This document shows positions 6,887 through 14,958 of a stretch of 58,561 nt of DNA, piece by piece. Each line of letters opens with the position of its first letter. The stretch's first letter is position 1. Source of the stretch: Candidatus Pacearchaeota archaeon (GTDB taxonomy: Archaea > Nanoarchaeota > Nanoarchaeia > Pacearchaeales > GW2011-AR1). The notes beneath the pieces are model-generated. The model saw only the letters and a list, made by a program, of their open reading frames with translations. It was not told where the DNA came from and made no database searches. The stretch spans positions 1 through 58,561 of the forward strand of contig NZER01000242.1 of the NCBI GenBank assembly GCA_002690445.1, written 5' to 3'. The position numbers and the translations under genes are program-made.

Positions 6887-9800
6887 GTGCAGAAGTTTCG
6901 GCCGGGGCAGCGGGTCTCGTTTCGAGGCCGTAACGGAGTGGTCACTCATGTCGGCCGGACGCCGGGGATGGTGGACGTGCGGTACGGGTCTCTGGAGAAG
7001 AGACACAGGGCTGAAGACCTGAGCCCGATCGCACGGAGGAACTCCGAGGATGCCCAGCTTCAAGCTGCTTCTCGGGCGAGGGCAAAGGCTGAGAGGGAGG
7101 TCGCAGAGTTCCAGGAGTACCTCGCTTGGGAGAAGCTCTACAAGCGCTACCAGGCGGGAGAGCCCGCTCCGGCCAAGCTGAAGAATGCGTTTCTCCAGCT
7201 CAAGGAGATCGAGGCCGAGGAGGGTCGGCTCTCGCCGCAGGACGTTCAGCTCCTCTTCCGTCAGTGGGGCGTGGAGGGTCAGTACGCAGCTTGGAGCGAG
7301 CTGCAAGACTCGCCCAAGAAGGCCCCGAAGATGCACCAGCTTCGGAAGCGGCTGGAGGGCAAGAAGCCGGCTGCGGATGACGCTGCCCTGAAGAAGCGGC
7401 TGCAGCGCCGCGCCCAAGGAGCCCGGAAGAAGGAGCGGGAGGCCCGAGCACAGCTCGACGAGCTTCAGGCCCTCCGAGCCCAAGAGGCAGCAGCTGCCCA
7501 GGCCGAAGCTGCAGCAGAGGCGGCGCGGAAGAAGGCCCAGAGAGAAGACCCGGTCTGGATCGCTGAGCGGGAGCGCCTCCAGCGAGAAGCAGAGGAGGCT
7601 GCTCAGGCCAAGTGGAAGGCCGAGGCCCCTGCCCGAAAGCGGGCCCGCCAGGAAGAAGGGAAGGCCGAACGGAAGAAGAGGAAGAAGCGCCTAGCAGCAG
7701 CCGGTCGAGGGGCGAAGGCGTCCATGCGGCTCGGCCCCACGGCAGGGAAGCAGAAGGAGCCCATTCGGAGGGCTCTCCGCCGCATGTCCACGGCCGACCT
7801 GGGCGAGGGGAAGTTCTTCAGCCTCCCCGACCCGCCGCGCTTCGAGGAGTCACGGCGGGGACACGTCCTCCCCGAGCTGTGTGGCAACCCCTTGGACGGC
7901 ACGATGTACCTCATCGCGCTGCCTCGGGCTCAGCGAGCCCTCGTCCACATCCTCACCGTGGAGGACTGGAAGAAGGCTTTGGTGCTCTGGGGACAGACGG
8001 AAGGGGTTCCCATCCCCAAGGACCCCCGCCAGATCGCGTGGGAAGTCCTCCGTCCTTGGGCTCAGTCTTCCCTCCGTTTCGGTCAAGAGGCTCGGGTGAA
8101 CGTCCGGGGGCTCCAGTGGGTGATGGACCCGGAAGGGGAGGAGCGAGTGCTCGTCCCGTTCAACGAGGAGCAGAAGGCTGCGGTCGAGGCAGGCAAGATG
8201 CCCTCGGAGCAGTCCTTCCGCGTTCGGCCTCGGAAGCGCTCCACGGGCTATCGGGGCCCCGCAGGCATCCACGAGAAGGGAGACCGCAAGGCTCGTATCG
8301 ACCTGCCCTTCGTGCCAGGGAAGCCTAGCCTGAGCGCCTTCTTCTACGAGGTCGAGTCCGGCCAGTACCTGGTCTTCTCGATCGTTCTCCGCAAGGGCCC
8401 CAAGATCGACAAGCTGTGGAAGCACTTTCAGCCTCCCTGGCCGAAGGGCTCGCCGAAGCGCAAGAGTCCTCTCTTCTCGTGGGAGCGGCTGAGCCGTTCG
8501 CTGCAGGCAGGAGAGAAGGCCTTCACATCACCTCCTCTCTGCAAGACGAAGGAGCGAGGAGAGATGATGGAAGAGCTTTGGGCTCTTCGCCGCCCCGTCC
8601 AGGGCATGATCCGAAGCCTCAAGTGGCTCGGCAAGATCGTCGGGCCGGGGGCCATGAAGTCCATCGACTCGACCTCAGCCAAGAGCCTGGCTCGGGCCGG
8701 AGACGTGACTCTCAGGGCTATCGCCGAGTTCACGAACTTCTCCCAGAACGTGGCGCTGACTCTCCGCCGGATCCCCAAGGGCATGGCAGACGTCCACCCG
8801 GAGCAGGTCCTGTTCAGGACTTTCGTGAAGCTCCCCCGGAAGCACGGAGGGCTTCCTGTCAGCAAGATCTGGAGGGCGGCCTCGATCCCACCGGTCCGCC
8901 TGGTGGTGAGGGATCCGGTCAAGCGGGCGCAGCTCTATGGCATCGGGCGGGCGGGCCTGATGGGCCGGGAGGGGATGCCGGAGGACCCGGAGAAGGACCT
9001 TGCCAAGGCCTTTGCCCCCGTCCCCGTGATGACCACGGCCTTGGCCAAGGAAGCGCTGGAAGAACACAAGACCCACATCAAGGTCGAAGTGGACTCTCCT
9101 GAGTTCGAGAAGATCGAGCGGAAGCTGGAGGAAGCTCAGGAGAGGCTGGCCCGAAAGGAGGAGCAGGCCCAACGCGGCAGCAAGAAGGCAGGCTGGGCTG
9201 CTGACGACTTGAAGCGGGAAGTCGAGGCCCTCAAGGTTCGGTTCAAGGGCAGCCTCTGGACGTGGCTCCACGCTGCTCTGGTTGCGGAGAAGAAGAGCCG
9301 GCTCAAGGCAGCAAAGGTTCGCATCCAGCAGCTCAAGGCCCAAGGGGTCTCATTCCAGGCGCTGTCCTCAGAAGACGTGGAGGCTTTGAGGGCAGCTCTT
9401 GCTAGGAGCCCCACGGCCCATGACCTGGCCACCCTCATCGTGCGCCGCCTGAGGAAGACTGGGCTGGAGCCGATCCCGGACAACCAGGTCTCCCGCTACT
9501 TGAGCGACTTGACCGAACAGGCGGCTCCCTTCTTCGACGACGCCCTTGAAGCCAAGATCGTCACGATGAGGTCCTTCCTCCAGAAGAAGGGCATCGAGAA
9601 GGAGAGGAAGGCCCAGGTGAAGCAGGAGCTGAAGGCTTCCGAGCTTCGTTTGAGGAAGCTCTACCTGCTCCGCTGCCTCTTCTACATCTACTACGCCATG
9701 GGCGGGGAGGGCTTGGTCGAGAGCCTGGAGGGCACCGATCGGGCCATGAACCGCGCCCTGCGGGACATGGGCCAGTTGCCCGGAGAGGTCAAGCGGGAGG

Positions 9801-10534
9801 GAGCCCCCCTGACCGACTTCGGGGACGCGACCTTCTACTACACCTTCAACCCGGCTTTGGCCTACATCACCAAGGTCTGGTGGATGTCCCCCGGTCCTTG
9901 GGTTCGCAGCAAGGAGGGCCTCGCTCCGGGGGCTCTCCAGCGCTTCCAAGACGTGGACGCCATCGGCCGTTACGGCTGGTCCCTTCAACTCATGTACCAG
10001 GAGGGGCTCCACAAGCGCTCCTTGGAGAAGACGATGGCTCGGGTTGAGGGGCGGCTTGACCCAACTGAAGTCCTCGGGGAGATGAAGAGGTCCATGACCG
10101 AGGCGGCTCGCAGGAAGGGCCGCAAGCTGACCGACGACGAGCGGCTCGACGCTCAAGAGGCGGGGGCTGCCCGATCTTCTTGGGAGTACAAGGCCTTCGT
10201 GAGTGGAGGAGCCCGAAGGCACGGAGCGCGGGATGCTCACGCCTTCCGGCAGTCCCCCCGCAGGTACCTCTCCGACTCCCGACAGAAGGCTGAAGAGGCT
10301 CTGATCACGCAGGTTCAGGCCAAGGTCCCGTCTTCGGACCAGATGGAGCGCCTCGCTCTCCAGGCTCCGCCCTACACGACCGAGACTCTCTACGGGAGCG
10401 TCCGGAGCACCCACGAGCCCCCAGGCTCTTCACTTGCAGCACTCGAACATGTTCGAGAGGATTCCCAGTACCTCCTCCGTCTTATAGAACGGAGAATGAA
10501 GCAGCTTGGTTCCTCGAACGGGGACGAGGGCTGA
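6887..10534 (+). CDS. Large coiled-coil virion-type protein
   Basis: This 1215-residue protein starts at a GTG directly after the previous stop. Residues 1-50 look like a small beta domain (GQRVSFRGRNGVVTHVG) followed by SPIARRN. From about residue 60 to 290 the chain is highly charged, rich in Ala, Lys, Arg and Glu, and predicted coiled coil. A mixed region follows, then a second coiled coil at about residues 720-800, and a helical C-terminal third. It has no Walker, nuclease or lytic motif and no signal peptide. It is the largest gene of the structural operon. An internal scaffold, an ejection protein or a tape-measure-like role are all possible. Confidence 0.5.
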   Translation: MQKFRPGQRVSFRGRNGVVTHVGRTPGMVDVRYGSLEKRHRAEDLSPIARRNSEDAQLQAASRARAKAEREVAEFQEYLAWEKLYKRYQAGEPAPAKLKNAFLQLKEIEAEEGRLSPQDVQLLFRQWGVEGQYAAWSELQDSPKKAPKMHQLRKRLEGKKPAADDAALKKRLQRRAQGARKKEREARAQLDELQALRAQEAAAAQAEAAAEAARKKAQREDPVWIAERERLQREAEEAAQAKWKAEAPARKRARQEEGKAERKKRKKRLAAAGRGAKASMRLGPTAGKQKEPIRRALRRMSTADLGEGKFFSLPDPPRFEESRRGHVLPELCGNPLDGTMYLIALPRAQRALVHILTVEDWKKALVLWGQTEGVPIPKDPRQIAWEVLRPWAQSSLRFGQEARVNVRGLQWVMDPEGEERVLVPFNEEQKAAVEAGKMPSEQSFRVRPRKRSTGYRGPAGIHEKGDRKARIDLPFVPGKPSLSAFFYEVESGQYLVFSIVLRKGPKIDKLWKHFQPPWPKGSPKRKSPLFSWERLSRSLQAGEKAFTSPPLCKTKERGEMMEELWALRRPVQGMIRSLKWLGKIVGPGAMKSIDSTSAKSLARAGDVTLRAIAEFTNFSQNVALTLRRIPKGMADVHPEQVLFRTFVKLPRKHGGLPVSKIWRAASIPPVRLVVRDPVKRAQLYGIGRAGLMGREGMPEDPEKDLAKAFAPVPVMTTALAKEALEEHKTHIKVEVDSPEFEKIERKLEEAQERLARKEEQAQRGSKKAGWAADDLKREVEALKVRFKGSLWTWLHAALVAEKKSRLKAAKVRIQQLKAQGVSFQALSSEDVEALRAALARSPTAHDLATLIVRRLRKTGLEPIPDNQVSRYLSDLTEQAAPFFDDALEAKIVTMRSFLQKKGIEKERKAQVKQELKASELRLRKLYLLRCLFYIYYAMGGEGLVESLEGTDRAMNRALRDMGQLPGEVKREGAPLTDFGDATFYYTFNPALAYITKVWWMSPGPWVRSKEGLAPGALQRFQDVDAIGRYGWSLQLMYQEGLHKRSLEKTMARVEGRLDPTEVLGEMKRSMTEAARRKGRKLTDDERLDAQEAGAARSSWEYKAFVSGGARRHGARDAHAFRQSPRRYLSDSRQKAEEALITQVQAKVPSSDQMERLALQAPPYTTETLYGSVRSTHEPPGSSLAALEHVREDSQYLLRLIERRMKQLGSSNGDEG

Positions 10535-10553
10535 CCCTCCCCAGGAGTACTCC

Positions 10554-11423
10554 ATGGATCTTGGCACGGTCTTCAGCGGCCTCACCTTCACCGACCCCGG
10601 TGACCTGGGTGATCTCGGGGACTACGGGGCGACCAAGCGCAGGAAGAAGCGCAAGGCTCGGCGCAAGTCCCGGAAGGCCCGCCGGAAGTCTCGCCGCTCG
10701 ACGCGCAAGGCGCTTCGAGAGGAGCGGGCTGGCCTGAAGGGCAAGGAGAAGCGCAAGGCCCGCCGCGCTGACCGAAAGTCGATCCGCAAGACCCGCCGCG
10801 CTGACCGCAAGGCAGCCAAGGCCCAGCGGAAGGTCGGGACGGCTCAGAAGAAGCACGAGCAGGTTCACAGGGCGAGGGACGGCACCCTCCTCCTCACCCC
10901 CTCGCAGACTGCCAAGATTCTCAAGCGTCACGGCAAGAAGCAGAAGTTCTCTGGCCCCTTGCTGGTCGGGCAGGGCCACCTGCGGAATGAGAGGGTCTAC
11001 TTCCTGAAGGGGCGCTCGGTTTCGAAGCGCTACTGGAAGAAGCGCGGCCAGCGTGTCGGCACTGCCCAGCGGAAGCAGCAGTTCGACGTGTCCATGCCGA
11101 CCACGGCTGGAGGCTGGTCCGAAGAGGCAGCGCTTGCTGCTGAGTCCGGGTACGACCAGGAGTTCGAGGCGAGCCCCGCGTCCGAGGCCATCGACAGCTC
11201 TGCCTACTGGACCGGTGGCGGTGGCGGAGGCGGCAGTATGGAGCCCTACTCCTCCGAGGCCCCCGCTGAAGCCCTGGACGAAGAGGACTACGAAGAGGAC
11301 TACGAAGAGGAGGGCCCCAACGTGGCTCTCATTGGGGGTGGAATCGCCGTCCTGCTCCTCGGTGGAATCGGCTTCTACCTCTACAAGCGCAAGAAGGCTG
11401 AAGAAGAGGCTCTTGCCCCCTGA
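10554..11423 (+). CDS. Arg/Lys-rich protein with acidic linker and C-terminal membrane helix
   Basis: This encodes 289 residues; the ATG at 10554 has AGGAG six bases upstream. After a short D/G/Y-rich start (GDLGDLGDYG), residues 20-110 are almost entirely Lys, Arg and Ala and probably bind nucleic acid. A Gly-rich stretch, an acidic DEEDYEEDYEEE tract and one membrane helix (VALIGGGIAVLLLGGIGFYL) followed by YKRKK end the protein. The layout would tether DNA to a membrane, as expected for a nucleoid protein of a membrane-containing virion. That role is inference. Confidence 0.55.
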   Translation: MDLGTVFSGLTFTDPGDLGDLGDYGATKRRKKRKARRKSRKARRKSRRSTRKALREERAGLKGKEKRKARRADRKSIRKTRRADRKAAKAQRKVGTAQKKHEQVHRARDGTLLLTPSQTAKILKRHGKKQKFSGPLLVGQGHLRNERVYFLKGRSVSKRYWKKRGQRVGTAQRKQQFDVSMPTTAGGWSEEAALAAESGYDQEFEASPASEAIDSSAYWTGGGGGGGSMEPYSSEAPAEALDEEDYEEDYEEEGPNVALIGGGIAVLLLGGIGFYLYKRKKAEEEALAP

Positions 11424-11440
11424 CCCCCAGGAGATCGACC

Positions 11441-12064
11441 ATGTCCTACGGTGACTACGGTGACTACAGTGACTACGGATTCTACCGAGAAAACCCCCGC
11501 CAGGCTCGTCGCCGTCGGAAGGCCAAGAAGAAGGTCAAGCGCCTGCTTCGGAAGTCCAAGCTGCAGGCCCGCAGGGCCCAGCGGAAGGCGCTCCAAGCCC
11601 CCAAGCCGATCCACCATCAGGCCCTGCTTGCTGCCCACGTGAAGGCAGGTCGAGGGGCGGCCAAGCTTGGCCGGAAGGCTGCCCGGCGGGCTGGGAAGAC
11701 TCGCCACAAGGCCGCTCGCCGCCAGATCAAGGCCCAGCGGGCGATGGCTCAGTGGGCGATGGAAAACTACGGTGCTGGTGACTACGGAGTCTACGGGGGC
11801 TACGGGAACATCGGCTACGACACCTACGGGGCAGCCCAGCTTCGGGCTGCTCAGATCGTCGGCGAGGCCTCGAAGAAGCCTGTCGTCGGCGAGGCCCCGA
11901 AGAAGCCTGGCAAGAGGAAGCGTGGAGGACGGGTGCCCCTCGCTGCGCTCCAGAAGCGCTACCGTCGGTGTGTGCAGGCTCAGGGGGCTGACAAGCCCAG
12001 GTGCCACGCCATCAAGGCTAGGATCGGCAGGACCCTCGCCCGCAAGGCCCGTGGGGGCCAGTAG
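11441..12064 (+). CDS. Basic protein with YG-rich repeats
   Basis: The 207-residue product begins MSYGDYGDYSDYGFYRENP, then has a Lys/Arg/Ala-rich region of about 75 residues. A second Tyr/Gly segment (ENYGAGDYGVYGGYG) and a basic C-terminus with two cysteines follow. EASKKPVVG / EAPKKPGKR is a short internal repeat. No membrane helix is seen. AGGAG precedes the ATG. It lies between two basic proteins that have membrane anchors, so a role in genome condensation is likely but inferred. Confidence 0.5.
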   Translation: MSYGDYGDYSDYGFYRENPRQARRRRKAKKKVKRLLRKSKLQARRAQRKALQAPKPIHHQALLAAHVKAGRGAAKLGRKAARRAGKTRHKAARRQIKAQRAMAQWAMENYGAGDYGVYGGYGNIGYDTYGAAQLRAAQIVGEASKKPVVGEAPKKPGKRKRGGRVPLAALQKRYRRCVQAQGADKPRCHAIKARIGRTLARKARGGQ

Positions 12065-12067
12065 CTC

Positions 12068-12556
12068 TTGTCCTCCGACTACGGCATCCTTGGCCTCTCC
12101 AAAGCCGAGCGGCGTGACCGAAAGCGCCGCCAAGCTGCCCGAAAGCTCAGGCGCTACAAGAAGTGCGTCTCCAAGAAGGGAGCCGACCACAGGAGGTGCA
12201 AGAAGATCCTCTCCCGAGCGGAGAGGAAGCTCCTGAAGGCCGAGACCCTTGAGAAGAAGCTGCAAGCGAAGGGCAAGGGTGAGGCCGAAGTCTTCCAGCC
12301 GTCCACGGGGGCTAGCCTCCTCGCGTCTTCTCCTGTGGCTGCTGCCTCAAGCAGGGTCGCTGCTGTGCCCGAGGACGTCTACCTGGAGGACTACTCCTAC
12401 GAAGAGGACGACCTCCCCGCCCAGGAGGACGCCGGCGTGAGTCCCATAGTCCTCGCTCTCGGGGGGCTTGCTGTGGTGGCAGTCGGAGGCTTTCTGATCT
12501 ACTCCCTGACCAAGCCGTCCAAGAAGAAGAGGAACAAGGTCCAGGCTGCTGCCTGA
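12068..12556 (+). CDS. Basic protein with C-terminal membrane helix, TTG start
   Basis: This 162-residue protein starts at a TTG four bases after the previous stop and begins MSSDYGILGL. It has the same plan as the 10554 product: a Lys/Arg-rich N-terminal half with two cysteines, a flexible Ala/Ser middle, an acidic Asp/Glu/Tyr tract, one membrane helix at about residues 125-148 and a basic tail. It probably derives from the same ancestor as the 10554 protein. The ribosome binding site is weak. Confidence 0.5.
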   Translation: MSSDYGILGLSKAERRDRKRRQAARKLRRYKKCVSKKGADHRRCKKILSRAERKLLKAETLEKKLQAKGKGEAEVFQPSTGASLLASSPVAAASSRVAAVPEDVYLEDYSYEEDDLPAQEDAGVSPIVLALGGLAVVAVGGFLIYSLTKPSKKKRNKVQAAA

Positions 12557-12563
12557 AGACCTT

Positions 12564-12953
12564 TCAGACCTCCAGCGGCTCACCTAGGACCAACACGATC
12601 GGGGGCCTGGGCTTGAACTTCTTGCGGAGGAGGCATCCCCACTCCGGCCAGAGGGCCAGGCCCATCTCGATAGCCATATGAATGGCCTCCTGGTCCTCTG
12701 CCTTCAGCGTTCGGGGGAAGGCCTGGTTCTCGGGGTTGAGCCCATCCGAGATGAAGAAGACGTTGTCGTGGGCACGGACCAGGGTGGCCCACTTGGAGTT
12801 CTCCAGCCGGGAGTTGTAGGCGCCGGTGTCTAGGGCCTCTTCCCCTAGACGGTCGAGGCAGACGGCGACGACTTGGCTGGAATGGACGGCAGGAAGAACC
12901 CGATCTCGGCTGTCCACCGCGATCGAGGGGTGAACCAGGAGGCTGTCGAGCAT
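12564..12953 (-). CDS. Uncharacterised protein downstream of helicase
   Basis: This encodes 129 residues with a mixed alpha/beta pattern and no membrane helix or clear motif. It follows the helicase by 28 bases on the same strand, so it is probably cotranscribed, and ends eight bases from the convergent structural operon. I do not recognise a family. Confidence 0.5.
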   Translation of the reverse strand: MLDSLLVHPSIAVDSRDRVLPAVHSSQVVAVCLDRLGEEALDTGAYNSRLENSKWATLVRAHDNVFFISDGLNPENQAFPRTLKAEDQEAIHMAIEMGLALWPEWGCLLRKKFKPRPPIVLVLGEPLEV

Positions 12954-12981
12954 GAGAAGTTTTCTCCTGACTCAGGGTACA

Positions 12982-14583
12982 TCACCCCCTCACCCTGTGC
13001 AGCCTCCGGCGGGCGGCCCGTTCATTTCTCGCGGACAGTCGGCGCCCTACGATGATCTTGACGTCCTTGCATACCCGCACAGCCTTGAACTCCCTGGGGC
13101 GGAAGACCTCGATGGGATGGACGATGAGCCTGAAGCGGCCGGGGAGGTCTTCCCTCCGGGTTGGGGAGTAGCCGTGCATCCGGCACCAAGAGGCAGCTGA
13201 TCGCGTCTTCCAGCGCTTCCCGCTGAAGACTATGGCATGGGTGCTTCCCGGCCGAGGCAAGGGCGGGAGGGGGTCTCCGCGCCCCAAAGACGTGATGGAG
13301 GGGGGCCTCTCAGCGACGAAGGTGTCCCAGGACCTCACCACCTCCTGGACGTTGGAGTGGGCCGTCTCAGCAGTGTCCTCCAAGCCGATAGCTTGTCGGA
13401 TCAGGCGCCTCTTGCCTCGGACGATGACGTCGAGGCGGTCGTCGATCGTCCCCGCTGCATGGAGGTACCAGATGGTCGTCCTGTGCCTCTGGCCGATGCG
13501 CCGGATGCGGTCTTCAGCCTGCTCCTCGTCGGCTGACGTGAAGAAGCGCTCCACGAAGAGCAGATGCCTCGCAGCGTGGAGGGTGATCCCAGTAGCTCCT
13601 GCCTTCGTGCAGACGATGACCGGATACTGGTTCTTCTGGAAGCGGTCGATGTACTTCTGCCGCTTCTTGGGGGCAGTCTTCCCCTCGATGATGGCATGGC
13701 GTACCCGCTGGGCCCTCAAGGACTTGGTCAACCTCTTGAGCACGACTTGGTGCTCAACAAAGACCACGACCGGCTCCCCGATCCTCACGGCCCGTGCAAC
13801 CCAGTCAGCTGCTGCCGGAGCCTTGGCCTCCCCGACCAGGCGTCGGAGGTAGCCCATCTTGGTGAACGCTTCGGCAGCGAGGGCCCGCTCGACAACAGCC
13901 TCGGCCATCCCCTCTCCCAGCCCCCGCTCCTTCTCCTTGCGGAGCCAACCCTCGAAGTCATCCACGGCCCGGTCGTACTCGACCTGAGCCCTCTCTCGGA
14001 GCTTGACGTAGAGGGTGGAGCGCTGCTTGGGGGGGATCTCCGGGGCGACGTCTTCCAAGAGGCGCCGGATCATCGGCGGGGGGGCTCCATAGAGGGCCCG
14101 GAGAGCCCCCAACTCGTCTTCGGAGTTGATCACGGGGGTGCCGGTCAGCAGAAGAAGTCCCTTCTTGCCCCGACTCAGCCTGTAGAGGGCCTGACTCCTC
14201 AAGGCCTCGGGATTCTTGCAGAAATGGGCTTCATCTCCAATGATAGAGCGCAGGTGCATGGAGTGAAATTCCATCTCTCGGGGGTCCAGGAGGGCCCAGC
14301 TCGTGATGAAGACGTTGGCCCTCCGGTCCAGCGGCGTGCTCATGTCTTCGACTACTTGAGTCGTCAGTCCGGGAGCCCAAGCTCTGAACTCCCTGCGCCA
14401 GTTGTAGGTCACCGAGGCGGGAGCCACGACAAGAGCTGGCAGGCTCCACCGGCCGGTCTCCAGGAGGGCGACGATGGCTAGAATTGTCTTTCCCGTGCCT
14501 TGGCCCGAAGCCACGATCACTCGGAGGTTGTTCCTCTTGATGAGGTTGACGTCCTCTCTCTGAAAGGGCCGAAGCCGGCGCAT
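12982..14583 (-). CDS. SNF2-family DNA helicase/translocase
   Basis: This is a 533-residue superfamily 2 ATPase. Motif I is SGQGTGKT (about residues 26-33), Walker B is DEAH (117-120), motif III is LTGTP (146-150), and the second RecA-like lobe carries AGATGI and the motif VI region EDRIRRIGQ. The ATG at 14583 is preferred over the longer open frame because it leaves a 93-base divergent spacer to the gene at 14677 and has GGAG just upstream. The C-terminus is short and basic. It has no intein, unlike the larger SNF2-type protein at 51772. A role in replication or recombination is likely. Confidence 0.85.
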   Translation of the reverse strand: MRRLRPFQREDVNLIKRNNLRVIVASGQGTGKTILAIVALLETGRWSLPALVVAPASVTYNWRREFRAWAPGLTTQVVEDMSTPLDRRANVFITSWALLDPREMEFHSMHLRSIIGDEAHFCKNPEALRSQALYRLSRGKKGLLLLTGTPVINSEDELGALRALYGAPPPMIRRLLEDVAPEIPPKQRSTLYVKLRERAQVEYDRAVDDFEGWLRKEKERGLGEGMAEAVVERALAAEAFTKMGYLRRLVGEAKAPAAADWVARAVRIGEPVVVFVEHQVVLKRLTKSLRAQRVRHAIIEGKTAPKKRQKYIDRFQKNQYPVIVCTKAGATGITLHAARHLLFVERFFTSADEEQAEDRIRRIGQRHRTTIWYLHAAGTIDDRLDVIVRGKRRLIRQAIGLEDTAETAHSNVQEVVRSWDTFVAERPPSITSLGRGDPLPPLPRPGSTHAIVFSGKRWKTRSAASWCRMHGYSPTRREDLPGRFRLIVHPIEVFRPREFKAVRVCKDVKIIVGRRLSARNERAARRRLHRVRG

Positions 14584-14676
14584 CGCTCTCCGGGTGCAGC
14601 ACTCGATCCTCTTGCAAGCTAACCGCTCGTGACGGTTGACAAGCTCCGAGCGGCTCCTTCGGGGTAGAAGAAAGAA

Positions 14677-14958
14677 GTGAGCCGAAGCCGCCGGAATCCG
14701 AGGGGGCTTCCTGCTAGGGCCCAAGGCGCGACCATCGTGCTTGTCGGGAAGCACGGGAAGCACACCCACCTCTACAACCCCCACACGGGCCTCCATGCTT
14801 GCAAGAGCGGCCTGAACGCGGGTCGAGGCGGGCCCAGCGGAGCTGTTCCTGAACTGTTCGAGAGCGGGGCCACCGAAATCACCTGCTACCGCTGTGCCAA
14901 GCTGGCCTCCCTCAACATGAAGCGCTTCGGAACGCCCATCCCCCAAGAGGGGAGCTAA
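14677..14958 (+). CDS. Small zinc-finger-like RRNP protein
   Basis: The 93-residue product starts at a GTG and begins with RSRRNPRG. HTGLHAC near residue 40 and CYRC near residue 70 suggest a single zinc site. The stop overlaps the next ATG (TAATG). The upstream spacer 14584-14676 serves two divergent genes and contains a poor copy of the late promoter pattern (GCAGCAC-N40-GCTC). Confidence 0.5.
   Translation: MSRSRRNPRGLPARAQGATIVLVGKHGKHTHLYNPHTGLHACKSGLNAGRGGPSGAVPELFESGATEITCYRCAKLASLNMKRFGTPIPQEGS

Noticed and set aside
14596..14650. GCAGCAC-N40-GCTC upstream of 14677
   Set aside because: Spacing fits the late promoter but the upstream box is off by one base and the -10 (TCCGAG) lacks TA; too weak to list.
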